Below, one piece after another: positions 21,753 to 33,039 of a stretch of DNA of 64,000 bases. The position numbers were made by a program, and so were the translations under genes. The stretch is from NCBI GenBank assembly GCA_013420905.1, contig JAAXNY010000013.1, positions 620,001 through 684,000 of the forward strand. The letters run 5' to 3'. Position 1 is the stretch's first letter, and every line of letters begins with the position of its first letter. The stretch is from Collybia mongolica (lineage: Eukaryota; Basidiomycota; Agaricomycetes; Agaricales; Clitocybaceae). The notes beneath the pieces were generated by a model, which worked only from the letters and a program-made list of their open reading frames with translations, searched no databases and was not told the origin of the DNA.

Positions 21753-22519
21753 TCTGTATATATTAAAGTACCAGGAACATGGGAATTGATTGTGACTAAT
21801 CCTGACTAAGCACTGACTAGGTCTGACAAAGCAGCAAAAAAGTTGTCTTTTAAGTAGAGTGCTGACTAAGGATGACAAAGCAGGAAAATTGTTGAAGTCA
21901 CATGCTATGTCACCTGCTCAAATCACCTGCTAATCACCTGCTCAGATCACCTGCTCAAGTCACCTGCTCTAAAACACATGACTCCCCATGACTAATAATC
22001 ACATGACCTCCAAAGTGGAGTGATATGGCTGGCTCTTATCATCTTGCCATCTATCCACCATCTATTCACCATCTACATACTCTTACCACTTATCTGACAG
22101 CATATCACAAGTGTGTCTTCCACTAATTCTGCTGCAGAAAAGGACTCAATCTCCTATCAGGTGAATACTTCTGTTTAAACAGCTTTTATTGTTTTGATAT
22201 GTATGTATCTACCCTTTTCCATATGTTTTATGTGATACTCAAAGTTTTACATCAGATCATATAGATCTGTGGGTTGATGTGAGTCACATTAGAATATATA
22301 TACATACAATTATGGTAAGACTCTTCATCCAGGTCTAATACTAATATTTCTCCAAGAAGTGCCAGGTGTGAGGCAGACTGTGATGCAAATCAACAGATAG
22401 GTAGTCCCCCACATCATAGACCACCACACCACCACCACCAACCTGATCCTGCCCCACTGATTCTACCAGCTGCCAATCCCGTAGATGTTGCTCCTGTACA
22501 TGGTCCTGCTCCAGCTCCT
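21753..22519. other. Helitron-proximal non-coding sequence with short tandem repeat
   Basis: A degenerate tandem repeat of TCACCTGCTCAAA-like words lies at 21,895-21,975. The following stretch has no open frame with recognisable content, and the Helitron 5' terminus probably lies within or near it. I could not identify the TC start. Confidence 0.4.
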
Positions 22520-22805
22520 GTGATGTCTGTAAGTCAGATAAGGCAACAGTTAGCTGCTTTGCCTCCCCTGGTACCTCTCAGAGGCCATACTGCTGCTCTT
22601 GCACCTGTACCAATGACTCTTGCTGAGATAAGGGCTGCTGTCCAACTTGCCAATCATAATACACCTGCACCTGCACCTGCACCTGCTATGCCTGTTCCTA
22701 TGCCTGCTCCTGTTCCTATGCCTGCTCCTGCTCCTATGCCTGTTTACTCTGCACCAGAACACTGCATTGGCAATGACTTCTGTTGGCCAAGATGCTGGAT
22801 AGAGG

Positions 22806-24213
22806 TTGAATGTTATGAACAATCTCAACAATGGGCAGGCCCCTTGGGTCTATAAAATACAAGGGGCATTGCATCACATTACTGGGTCATTGTTACCCCC
22901 ACCAGGAAAGCTGCCTGCCTATGCTCAGATACATATTTATGATCCTGAGCAAGCATTGAATCAAAGAATGAATACCAACAGACAATTAAGCAGGAATATT
23001 ATGCAGATTTTACAAGATGTGCTATATAGAAAGCATCAAGGTGTACAAGCCTATAAACAGGCATATGAACTGATCAAGGACTTACCTCCAGAGCAGGATT
23101 GCCATGTTGCTCTATGTTATGAAAAAGAAACTGATTGTAGATGATATAACCTTCCATCTGCTTCTGTTGATGAAATTGCTGTCATTTTACCTGGAGATGG
23201 AGATGTCCAAACTGATTACCAGGACATTGTACTTCATTCACAACATGGTGGCTTAAAGTGCATCAATGAACTGCATCCTTTGTATCCATCACTCTATTCT
23301 GTGTTGCTTTTTCCAACTGGACAGTTACAGTGGCATCCAAGTATAGAGCATAATACTCAGAATAATGATGAATCTGAGTCATCTGATAACTCAGATGAAG
23401 GAGGTGGGCAAGTAAGAGTACTTTGGCTATTGCCTACACCCCTGACAAGGAGAAACAGATCACATATTTTGTGCTGGAAAACTTTTCCAGGAATATGTTG
23501 TGGACTCATGGGCTACAACTGAGCAGCACTGTCTTCAGTATATTGCAGGAAACCAGTCAAAGCTGCATTCTGATTTATATAAAGGCTTAACAGATGCTTT
23601 ACATTACAATCCAGAAATTGATGGTGATGACTTGGGAAAGTGCACCATTTTGCCTTCATCCTTTACAGCAGGAACACACTTTATGACCCAATGCCACCAG
23701 GATGCACTTGCTTTGAACTGGCATTTCAAAGGTGCTGATCTGTTTTTAACAGCTACTGCTGATCCTAACTGGCCTGAGATCAAAAGAGAACTCTTACCTG
23801 GGCAAAAGGCATCTGATAGACCTGATCTAATCTCCAGAGTCTTCAAACTTAAAATGAAAGAGCTTCTGAAAGATATTGTCCAGTGAGGGGTTTTGGGTGT
23901 TTCTGTTGCAAGAGTTTACACTATTGAATTTCAGAAATGTGGTTTGCCTCATATGCATATGATTATCTTCTTGGCTCCAGAATCAAAACTTAGAACTCCT
24001 GAAGATGTTGATAGTCTGATCCCTGCTGAGTTCCCTGATCCAAATGAACAACCTGAGTTATTTGAATTGGTCAAGAGAGTTATGGTCCATGGCCCATGTG
24101 GTAACTTGAACAAAGACTCTCCCTGCATGGAAGACAAGAAGTGCATCAGATATTATCCAAAACCTATTAAACATATAACTACATTGTCTGAAAATGCATA
24201 TGCCAGCTATTGA
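22806..24213 (+). pseudogene. Helitron Rep (HUH endonuclease) domain, broken
   Basis: Two frames cover this region. The first (22,806-23,440) has the Helitron-like N-domain (GQAPWVYKIQGALHHITGSL and, after an in-frame TGA at about 23,142, LHPLYPSLYSVLLFPTGQLQ). The frame then shifts. From 23,500 the Rep core reads LFLTATADPNWPEI and EFQKCGLPHMHMIIFL, with the HUH metal ligands His-Met-His at 23,950-23,958. In-frame TGA codons at 23,884 and 24,211 break it. Rep nicks and joins DNA in rolling-circle-type transposition. The number of lesions makes this copy inactive. Confidence 0.85.
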
Positions 24214-24255
24214 AGGCATCCACTGGCTCAGCCATACAAAGTAGGCAACTATGAA

Positions 24256-25680
24256 TTGGACAATAAATGGGTAGTTCCCTATAACCCTTATTTATTGTGG
24301 AAGTACCAGTGCCACATAAATTTGGAATGTGTCATATCAATCAAGTCTATCAAATATATATATAAATATGTGTACAAAGGGCATGATCGCACAACTGCAG
24401 AGTTCAGAGACAAAAATGATGAAGTTAAATTGTATTCGGATGCACATTATATCTCCCCCTGTGAGGGTATTTGGTGGATATTCCAATATCATATGCACCA
24501 AGAGCATCCTCCTGTTACAAGGCTTCAGGTTCATCTAAAGGATCAACACAATGTGACTTGGGATACTAATAGTGCTGTTCCTATGCAACAAGTTGTAGAA
24601 AGAGCAGCCACACAAGATACTACACTGACAGGATTCTTTAAGGCTAATATCAAGTTTCCTGATGAAGCCAAGGATCTCTTATATCAGGACTTTCCTAAAA
24701 AATTTGTTTGGGTAGACAAAACAAAAAAATGGAAACTCAGAGAGTGGGGCTTTGCTATTGGCAGAATGTACTATGCTCATCCTGCTTCTGGGGAATGTTT
24801 CTATCTGCACCTACTTTTGACTGCAGTTAAAGGCCCAAAATCTTATGAAGATTTGGCCACTTTTGAAGACAGATTATATCCCTCTTTTCATGAGGCATGC
24901 CATGCAAGGGGACTACTAGATGATGATCAGGAGTGGATTCAAGCCTTGACTGAGGCATCACTTATGCAAACAGGCAGACAACTCCATTCACTATTCACAA
25001 TGATTCTGGCTGAATGTCAGCCTTCTGATCCAATAGCCTTATGGAACCAGTTCTGTGAGAATATTTGTGATGACCTTGCTCACTGGCTAAGAATGAAGGA
25101 AGGTGTGGCAAATCCAACAGAAGAGCAAGTCTATGACTATGGTTTATACCTGATTGAGCAGATACTGGCACAAAGTAACAGATCATTGACTTCAATTATT
25201 GGAATGCCAACATCTCAGATGGATTGGGCTATCCAGTTGGGAAATACTCTTATTCAAGAGCAACAGAATTATGATGATGCAGAACAGTTTGCAGAGTATT
25301 TAGAATGGTCAGAACAGCTGAATGATGAACAGAAAGCTGCATTCAATGCAGTCAAGGAAGCTGTGGAAACCAAGTCTGGACAATCATTCTTTCTCAATGG
25401 CTCTGGAGGTTGTGGCAAAACATTTGTCTATAACACCCTGTGTTACTATTTCAGAGGCCAGAGAAAGATTGTCTTATGTGTGGCTTCATCTGGGATTGCA
25501 GCACTATTACTAGCAGGAGGAAGGACTGCTCACTTCCACTTTAAAATTTGTCTGGAGGTCCATGAGTCAGCTACATGTGGAATTAGTAAAGGGACTCCAG
25601 AAGCTGAGCTTTTGCAACAAACTGACCTCATGCTATGGGATGAGGCTCTTATACACCATCATCATGTCTTTGATGCATTT
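24256..25680 (+). pseudogene. Helitron Rep C-terminus and first half of Pif1-like helicase
   Basis: This open stretch is in the same frame as the Rep core. Near the start it has SIKYIYKYVYKGHD (24,343-24,384), the tyrosine-bearing motif expected after the HUH site. Later it has the helicase Walker A NGSGGCGKTF (25,396-25,425) and Walker B LMLWDEA (about 25,630-25,650). It then hits the T-run of the inserted LINE, where the open frame continues artificially into a Phe run. The helicase continues at 32,064. This segment has no internal stop, unlike the Rep half. Confidence 0.88.
25666..25680. repeat. Left target-site duplication of the full-length LINE
   Basis: GTCTTTGATGCATTT here equals 32,049-32,063, next to the LINE poly(T). 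Confidence 0.92.
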
Positions 25681-26024
25681 TTTTTTTTTTTTTTGGTTCA
25701 ACATTTTATATACCAACTGTACGTAATACATGTGCTGGTCACTACAAGTGGTAATTGGGAAAGGGGGGAGAGGGGAGGCAGGAGACAAAGCGCTGCAGGG
25801 CTAGGGTGCTCGCCCGACTGGGGTCGGACTAGCGAATGGAGCCAGAGCTCGTTGTACACAGGCCGGAAGGGCCAATCTATGCCAGGGGGTGGGCCCCCTG
25901 CTGCGGCGCTCCGCAGCAGGTGGTGGCTTCAAGTCCACTGATTATCCAGGTTCGCATGTTCGGGCAGGGAGCACCCTATAGCCGTCACTTAGAACACTGA
26001 GTACCGCCCCTAGCCTGTTTAGGA

Positions 26025-29000
26025 CTAGGGAACATCAAACGTGAAAGCGCTTTCGTTCTCCAAGAGGAATTCAACCAGCCACGCATAGCGTAGCTGGCGG
26101 CTGGGCTTGTCTTCCCGTCCATGTCGTGGACAGTCGAATAGGACGTGTTGTACGGTTTCCAAGGGAGCACCGCACCTACAGGAGACAGATTCTTCCTTGA
26201 AGAACCGCAATCGGAACGCCCCAATTGGAGCATGTCCGGTGATGCATTGCACCAATCGGGCAGTCAGAGCATGGCTGTGACCAGTCTTGCGCATCCATGG
26301 CCCATTGTTTACATGGGTCGGAGTGAGCGGGGTGTCCTTTTTCGCATAGAGCATCAGGAAATTGGAGCCAATGTACTTCTTGGACTGGAAGAGAGACTTC
26401 CAGCCGTTGAGCATGCGTGTAACTGCTTCACATCGTGCAAAGTCAGCAGATATAACCGGCGCTCCACCTGCCTCAACACGAGTTGAGACGGTGCTGATGT
26501 GTGCTAGTTGGTGGTCTTTGATCTCCACACCATTTGTAATATGGTGGAGGTGAATCTTGTGGATGGCGTGGAGCTGCAGCCAAGGCAGCAGCACATTGCA
26601 CACTTTGAGGGCTGATGCTTGACCTGAGTGGTGTGACGCGTTGAGGGAACGCCTGAGGGCATTGATAGAGTTGGAGAAGATATGGACATCATGGATGTCC
26701 TCTAGTCCAATGTCAGCTGCCTGTTGGGCACCTTCCGCAATCGCTCACAGCTCGGCGTCATCAGACGTAGATAGGCTGGTAGCAAACCAGTCCTCATATA
26801 AGTCTCCATTGTGCCAGACACGGTACACCGCGACTGACTGCATGGGAGGAGGGGGGGTGGATGCATCAGTGATAATGCAGATGCTCCATGGGGAATGAGA
26901 GGCCTCATTGACAGCGCTCTTCAGCAATGTGGTGCGGTCTTTCATGAATTCCTCGCGGTGATCACTGCCCTTGGGTGGGGGGGTGACAATGTCGTAGACA
27001 ATGTGGCCAGGGAACAGGTCCTTGGGGCGCATGCCTGGTTGGTTGAGTGGGTGGACAGGGTCCAGATCCAGGGAAGAAAGGCCAAGGTTAGACCAGGCCT
27101 CTACAATGGGTGATACTAGTTTACCGAGCCTATGGCTTGGGTTGTGGGCATTGAGGGTCTCGACAGAGAATTTGTGGTTCCCATCAATGAGGCGTCGAAA
27201 GGCGTGTGAGGCCTGGAGCGCACGGGAGCGGACATGACTCCTTTCCACCAGCTTTCTGACATGGAGGTGGATAGGGGGTATGCCTGCGAGGGTCTTGCCA
27301 GCCCCGTTTGGGGATGTCTTGAAGGCTCCAGTGATCCAAAGGCACGCTCGTCTTTGCATCTTCCAGAGGTTATCGAGAGGGCCTGCCATGCGGGCCCCTT
27401 CGTACATCCAAAGCCTGCTCCCATATGTGGCGATGGGAAGAACACAGGCTCGGTATAGCATTCGTTTGTGCTTGGGCCTAAGTCCGCCCACCGGGTTGCC
27501 AAGGGAGAGCATAGCCTTTACAGAGGTGAGGGCTTTGTTTGTGTATCTTTTGACGTGCTCTCTGAATGTGAGGGGACGGTCAAAGAAGAATCCGAGGTAG
27601 CGCCAAATGGTGCCAGGGCGGTGGGGGGTGTCCCCAGTATAAGGGGCATAGCCAAGGTTGATGTCAGGGTTGATATCACCATGTTTTTGAGAGAAGTGGA
27701 ATCCTTCTGACTTGCTGTGTTCAAGAACCAGACCCATAGCCTGGGTGAGTTCGAATACGACTTTGTAGGCCCCTTTGAGCTTAACAAGGTTCTGTTCGAA
27801 TGTGTCCGACTGCACTATGATGGTGCCATCGTCCACATAGGAAATTAGTGAAGCTATGCGGACCCTCCGTTCAAATTCCTTGAGGAGGGGTGCAAGGCAT
27901 AGGGCAGAGAGGATGGGGGACATGGCGGAGCCCTGTCCCAGACCCACGCTGGATGGGAAGAGCGGGGACAATTCGTCGTCCCACACATATCTAGTATGAC
28001 GATCAATGAGGTATGACCTGAAGAACACAACCACTTCTGGCGCGAATCCCTGTCTCTCGAGGATGTGTAGGAGAACCTCGTGGTTTATGGATGGGAAGAA
28101 CTGAGCTAGGTCGAAAGCAACGACGCTCGTCTTGAGTTTGGCACGCCATCCTGAGCGGACAATGTGTGTGAGGAAACAGCCAGCATCCTCGGTGGAGTTC
28201 TGACGGACTCCTCCGAACTGATTGGGGTGGAGTACACCATGTTGAGCAGCTTCAAACTGCATCCTGGTGGACAACATTTTCTCTAGAAGTTTGCCCAGTG
28301 TGTTCAATAGAACTATTGGGCGAAACGACTTGGGAGTGTCATACAATGGTTTACCTGGCTTGGGTATGACCACTGTAATGGATGCTTTAAACTCGGCAGG
28401 CCAATGGCCTGACGAGAGGCAAGCGTTTGCAAGCCACAAGAGTAGTTTGCTGCACAGGTCATCTTGGATGATCTGTTTAAGGTGACGCCATGAGATGTGA
28501 TCCAGCCCAGGGGCAGATCGATTCAAGGTGCCTGAAAGGGCATCCGACATCTCAGCAGCAGAGTAGGGGACCCACACCCGTGTTGTGGGTGAGGTCCAAG
28601 CATTGCCCAGCTTGTCAAGGTCAATTGGCCTATCAATAGCTGAGTTGAAGGTGGAGTGCAATGCATTCCATAGCGACTCTGTGGTGCTGCATGGCACGCC
28701 TTGGTACGAGATAGCCTCGACTGGGGGTGTCTTGCGTGGGCCTACCCAGTCCATGAGATCCCATGGTCTGAGGTTAGTATTAGCAATTTCGTCGATGCAC
28801 TTGTCGAAGTGCTTTTGTTTCGCTCTATGTGTGGTGGCCTTGAAGGCCTTCCAGTCCTCTGGGAGATCAGAGCTCATGGCCTCAGACCTCGTCCGGGCGC
28901 AGTCTGAGTCCCACCAAGACTTAGACCAGGCGCAAGCCCGGTTAGTCTTAGCGTGATGGGACCACGCCGTTTCAAAGCCCTTAGCTATCGCCTGAGCAAC

Positions 29001-29873
29001 TAGTTGAGTTTGTTCCGCTGATGAGACGTCAGGGATTTGGATGAGCCTGAGAAGTGAACACACTTCCACGAGGAAAGCGGTCTCTTCTTTGGAGTCGATT
29101 TTGATTGACATCTTCCCTTTGGGGAACTCAACCCTAAGGGGGATGTTTAGGAGTAGAGGAAAGTGATCAGGTTCACCCTTATCACCTATCGTCAGGTCGG
29201 CTGTGTAGCCCCGGAATGCCAGGACAAACACAAGGTCAAGGACTGAGCCACGCAGGGCCAAATTATACAGCCGATGTGTGACCTGCCCCGAGGGGGGGGC
29301 AATCTGCTCAAGGCTGAGGGCAGCCGCGCACTCCATGAGCCTGTTGGCCATGGGGTGCTCATGATTGAGGGTAGCATCCCAATGCGCTGAGGGGCAATTA
29401 AAATCACCCCCCATATAGCTAACATTGGGGAACTCATCCAGGTGGTCTTCAAGGAATCGGACTGCTGATCCATTCTCATCTGAGTAGACATTCATCAAAT
29501 GCACTGGGCCAAGTCGAACAGTGATGAGCATGACGTCGCGGTGGTTAACAACATCCGATTGGAGCTTAGGTTTCACCGAGCGGATAGCTTGGTTGACATA
29601 GGCCATGACGCGCGGCCGATCTTCGGCAGTGTTGAACCCTTTGGGGAACATGGGGATCCAGTCCAGGTGGACGGGGGGTCCCCTGATGGGAACCCCGTCT
29701 TTTTTGGTCAAGGAGGCTGTATACCGTACAGTGGCCCATGGCGGCTCCTGCAGGAAGAGAATGTCAGTGACGTCCTTGCAGCATTCTAACAGGTCAACTG
29801 TCCAGTGTCGTTTGCGCCTGACATTTTGGCAGTACGTTCTGAGCGTATTTACATTACAAGTTGTACTAGACAT
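26025..29873 (-). pseudogene. LINE ORF2: endonuclease, reverse transcriptase, RNase H-like and CCHC finger; one in-frame stop
   Basis: The frame of 1,283 codons is open except for TGA at 26,745-26,747. The N-terminus is an APE-type endonuclease (ILFLQEPPWA, MGGDFNCPSAHWD, SVLDLVFV). The middle is a reverse transcriptase (RPIVLLNTLGKLLEK, VAFDLAQFFPSINH, GLGQGSAMSPIL and the catalytic box SYVDDG). An RNase H-like segment begins near SPWSICIITDAS. The C-terminus holds the CCHC finger CRCGAPLETVQHVLFDCP common in fungal Tad1-type elements. The start is the ATG at 29,873, 27 nt after the ORF1 stop. The truncated copy has CGA (Arg) at the TGA position, so the lesion is a C-to-T change at a CpG. 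Confidence 0.93.
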
Positions 29874-29900
29874 TAATCAAGTAACTTTTTGTTGAAACGC

Positions 29901-31919
29901 TCAAGTACCCTCCCTGCGTCCTCGGAGCCTGTCTCCTGTAACGGTGGGGAAGGGGGTATTAGCAGATGGTGTGAAGTGTAAGAGCTCGTCACCTACCTTC
30001 TGGGCAGTGTACTTGGCCACTAGCCACTTGGCGTCATAGCGGTGTTTCCAAAAGGAACACTTCCTGTTGTCAGACTCATGGGCAAGGCCACAGTTGATGC
30101 ATCGGGAGGCGTGGGGGCACTTATGACCTGCCGGTGTTGCAAGTCTCGGTGGGGTGGCCTTGGGGGCGGCCTTGCAGCACGCCGCTAGGTCGCGGTGATT
30201 GCGGGCGTCGTGAGGTCCGCCGCAATAGGAGCACAGTTGAGCTCTGAAGGGACAGACCTCCTTGCGGTGGCCAAACCTCCAGCACTTTGTGCAGATAGGG
30301 ACCCCTATTCGCTTGTCAGCAGGCAGGATGGTCAGAGATTGGGACCCGAGCATGAAGCTCTTGTTCCGAAGGCTGCAGAGGTGGGTGCCTCCACGAGAAT
30401 CATAAATGTCGAAGAACACAGTGCATGAGTCTGACGTTTTGGAGTTTCTGACCACGCGGGGGAGCGCCCCTTGGTACAGATGGATCGCACCTTTCCATTT
30501 GCAGGTTTCAAGAATAGTCTTGACCTCCAATGGAGTGATGGGAATGGGCTTCCCGGTTTTGTCATATGTGACAGTCGTACCAAAGAAGGGAAAGTTGGGG
30601 ATGCAGAGGAAGGTCTTGGAGGACCCGACCTCAACCCGTGTCTCTGTATCAGCCCCTTGAGCCTCCTTCGCCTTGGCGTCGAAGAACTGGTAGAGGACTT
30701 GGAGATCGTCTTTGGAAGGCACAGAGTCCATGATGAGGGACAAACCCCCAAGATGGTTCCGTGTTTCCACGACGGCGTGGATGGTTCGGCGGTTAGAACC
30801 AAGAGTACTGTTGATCGTTGGTATAACAGGAGTGTCGTCCCAGTACACCGGCGGAGAACAGAAAACCACAACTTCCTTCTGAGAGGAGCCATGGGTGGTG
30901 GAACGCTTCACGTTGGCGCGAGCTCGTTCAGCGTTTGTGCAGGAGATGGCAGCCCCGCCTGCAACAATCTGTTGTGCTTGGATGATGGATGCATTGGGAG
31001 CTGAGGGGAACGACTTGGCCATTTGGACTAGTCCCTCCGCCGTGGCAGCGGCACCCTTTCTCCTCTTGGAAGGGGGAGGTTGGGGGAGAGAGGCAGCAGC
31101 AGCTGCCGTAGATGCAAACGAGGCTGGGGTTGGCCTAGGGGGGGGAGGCGGAGGCCGTCTGGACGACCGAGCAGGGATAAGCTTCCTTTGGGGCCTGCGG
31201 AGACCTGCAGGGTCAGAGGTAGCATTGGACGAATGGGGGGGCCACTGCCCTGATCCAGGGGGACCGTACTTAGGGGCGGGGGGAGCGTCAGGGGGGAGCT
31301 GGCTCTGAAGGCTGTCGATGACCTGTTGTAGGGCGGCGACTTGAGAGGTCCCATTGGTGACATGCTGGATGAGGCCAATTTTGGAGGCCGAGTATACGAC
31401 CTGGAGGAGCTCAGTGGCAAAGGTGTCAGTGAGGTGTGCAGGGACACAATATCCCTTTTCAGTCCAGAGGTTCATAAGCTCTGTTGTGTTGTGGAGCGAT
31501 GAGGTAGCCGCCTGGACATCCACCTCTGCCGATTCTTTCGAACCGGTTGGGAGGAAGGCGTCAGCAGGATTGTCAAAGCTCTCCTGGAAGGAGTTCATCT
31601 CCACCCCCTCCAAGGTTTCCTCTCGGTCCTGGGGGGGTGGGGCTGGGGCTTTGCCTTTGGCGGATGACAGTGTAATGGTGTCGTCGTCTGCCGCAGTGTC
31701 CATCGGGGTGGAGGAATCTGCCTCCAATGCAGGTGCAGGCATGGGTGGTCGAAAGAAGACCCGTTGTGCAATAGTAGGGAGGCCCGGGGGTCTCTCAGGA
31801 GTTGTGCTCCTGGATGGAGCAGGGGAGGAGGACCCACGAAGATAGTCGCGAATGTCCAGCAGTTTCGAGGTGCGTTCCGCTGATCGCTGGGATCGGCCGG
31901 GTGGATTGTCTTTGCCCAT
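29901..31919 (-). CDS. LINE ORF1 (gag-like, zinc-knuckle protein)
   Basis: This is an intact frame of 672 codons starting at the ATG at 31,919. The first 300 residues are rich in Ser/Pro/Ala and look disordered, with Pro runs around the middle. The C-terminal third has cysteine/histidine knuckles in a row: CTKCWRFGHRKEVC (CX2CX4HX4C), CSYCGGPHDARNH and CINCGLAHESDNRKC. This layout is usual for ORF1 of Tad1-type fungal LINEs, where the protein packages element RNA. ORF2 follows after 27 nt on the same transcript, so translation of ORF2 probably relies on re-initiation or similar coupling. Confidence 0.9.
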   Translation of the reverse strand: MGKDNPPGRSQRSAERTSKLLDIRDYLRGSSSPAPSRSTTPERPPGLPTIAQRVFFRPPMPAPALEADSSTPMDTAADDDTITLSSAKGKAPAPPPQDREETLEGVEMNSFQESFDNPADAFLPTGSKESAEVDVQAATSSLHNTTELMNLWTEKGYCVPAHLTDTFATELLQVVYSASKIGLIQHVTNGTSQVAALQQVIDSLQSQLPPDAPPAPKYGPPGSGQWPPHSSNATSDPAGLRRPQRKLIPARSSRRPPPPPPRPTPASFASTAAAAASLPQPPPSKRRKGAAATAEGLVQMAKSFPSAPNASIIQAQQIVAGGAAISCTNAERARANVKRSTTHGSSQKEVVVFCSPPVYWDDTPVIPTINSTLGSNRRTIHAVVETRNHLGGLSLIMDSVPSKDDLQVLYQFFDAKAKEAQGADTETRVEVGSSKTFLCIPNFPFFGTTVTYDKTGKPIPITPLEVKTILETCKWKGAIHLYQGALPRVVRNSKTSDSCTVFFDIYDSRGGTHLCSLRNKSFMLGSQSLTILPADKRIGVPICTKCWRFGHRKEVCPFRAQLCSYCGGPHDARNHRDLAACCKAAPKATPPRLATPAGHKCPHASRCINCGLAHESDNRKCSFWKHRYDAKWLVAKYTAQKVGDELLHFTPSANTPFPTVTGDRLRGRREGT

Positions 31920-32048
31920 GTCAGAGGCACGGGGCTTGGTTGGTAGAGTGTTATTGGGGGTGATCTAGGGCAGCAGGGTGCGTAGAACAACGATGACGAC
32001 TACGGCGGTGGCTGTGCACATCGTGGTAACAAGTCAAGAAGCGATGCG

Positions 32049-32063
32049 GTCTTTGATGCATTT
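32049..32063. repeat. Right target-site duplication of the full-length LINE
   Basis: Identical to 25,666-25,680. Confidence 0.92.
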
Positions 32064-32746
32064 AACCAGCTATGCCAGGATATTAGAGGAGATAATCGAA
32101 CCTTTGGGGGATTAACTGTGGTATTTGGTGGTGACTATCAACAAATCCTACCTGTTGTTCCTAAGGGTTCACATGCACAGACTGTGGGTGCCTGTCTCAT
32201 GCACTCTCCATTGTGGGGTGAGCTTCAAATACTCAAGCTGAAAAAAAAAATATGTGCTTAAATGGTGTTACTGAGAATGAAATCAATTTTGCCAAATGGC
32301 AAGTTGAAGTTGGCCATGGGAAGCTTACAGATGACAATGGAAATGTCACCTTACCTGACAACTTCTGCTGTGCTGAGAATACTGTGGAGTCTCTAATTAA
32401 CACAATATATCCTGATATTGGAAACCCTGTCCTAAAACCTGATACATTTTATTCTGAGAGAGCTATTCTTTCTGCCAGAAATGATGATGTTGACTCTCTC
32501 AATAAAAAAGTACTGGATATGTTTCCTGGAGATGGCAAGGTGTATCACAGTGCTGATTCTATTGCACATGAAGGAATTGATGGAGCTGAAGCAATGTATC
32601 CTGTTGAATATCTGAACTCTATCAATGTATCAGGGCTACCTGTATCCAAGCTAACTTTAAAGGTGGGGTGCCCAGTCATGATATTGTGCAACTTAAACCC
32701 AGTTCATGGTGTTTGCAATGGGTCAAGGGGAACAATAACACAGTAG
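32064..32746 (+). pseudogene. Second half of the Helitron Pif1-like helicase
   Basis: Directly after the LINE insertion the helicase resumes with NQLCQDIRGDNRTFGGLTVV, FGGDYQQILPVVPKGSHAQ, AENTVESLINTIYPDI, SARNDDVDSLNKKVLDMFPG and VGCPVMILCNLNPVHGVCNG. These are the downstream Pif1-type motifs. One frameshift within the A-run near 32,242-32,250 separates the first part from the open frame starting at 32,252. The frame stops right after GSRGTITQ, so the last motifs of the helicase are absent. Confidence 0.88.
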
Positions 32747-33039
32747 CAACAAATTAAATAGTGAACAGCGAACCATAAACAGAGGGAAATAAGATTACTA
32801 ATCCAACATAAGTCAGATCATTCCTTTTGATGGTCAAGTCAACTTATAATAACCCTTGCCAAAATTACAATTTATCTCTGACATTTCAAGCAATTATAAT
32901 TACTCTTATAAGATAAGATTGCAATGTCCCTTACAAAGAATCATCTCACTTATAACCACTTGTAAGCTACCAATCTGCTTACATACTTATAAGACTTTGT
33001 AAGCCCTTGTGACTCAATCCAGAAATCCCCGACATAGGT

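Larger units (their letters stand above)
25681..32048 (-). mobile_element. Full-length Tad1-like non-LTR retrotransposon (LINE)
   Basis: The element runs on the minus strand. It has a short 5' leader (31,920-32,048), ORF1 (31,919-29,901), ORF2 (29,873-26,025), a 3' region and a poly-A tail seen as T-run at 25,681. It is flanked by a 15-bp direct repeat inside the Helitron helicase coding sequence. It is richer in G+C and in CpG than the host sequence around it, which fits a younger insertion. The only clear lesion is one in-frame TGA in ORF2. Confidence 0.93.
22520..32746 (+). mobile_element. Decayed Helitron interrupted by a LINE
   Basis: The order is an Ala/Pro-rich leader, a Helitron-like N-terminal region, an HUH replication initiator, and a Pif1-type helicase. 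It is interrupted at 25,681-32,048 by a LINE on the opposite strand. The left half of the helicase ends at the target duplication GTCTTTGATGCATTT and the right half resumes after the second copy. The helicase reading stops at 32,746, before its expected C-terminal motifs, so the 3' end is missing or decayed. The exact Helitron termini were not found. Confidence 0.8.

Noticed and set aside
21895..21975. TCACCTGCTC repeats as a CRISPR-like array
   Set aside because: Units are short, degenerate and adjacent without unique spacers, in a eukaryotic repeat island; a simple tandem repeat explains them.
30332..30892. 186-codon minus-strand frame inside LINE ORF1
   Set aside because: Shadow frame of the intact ORF1, with no domain and skewed composition.
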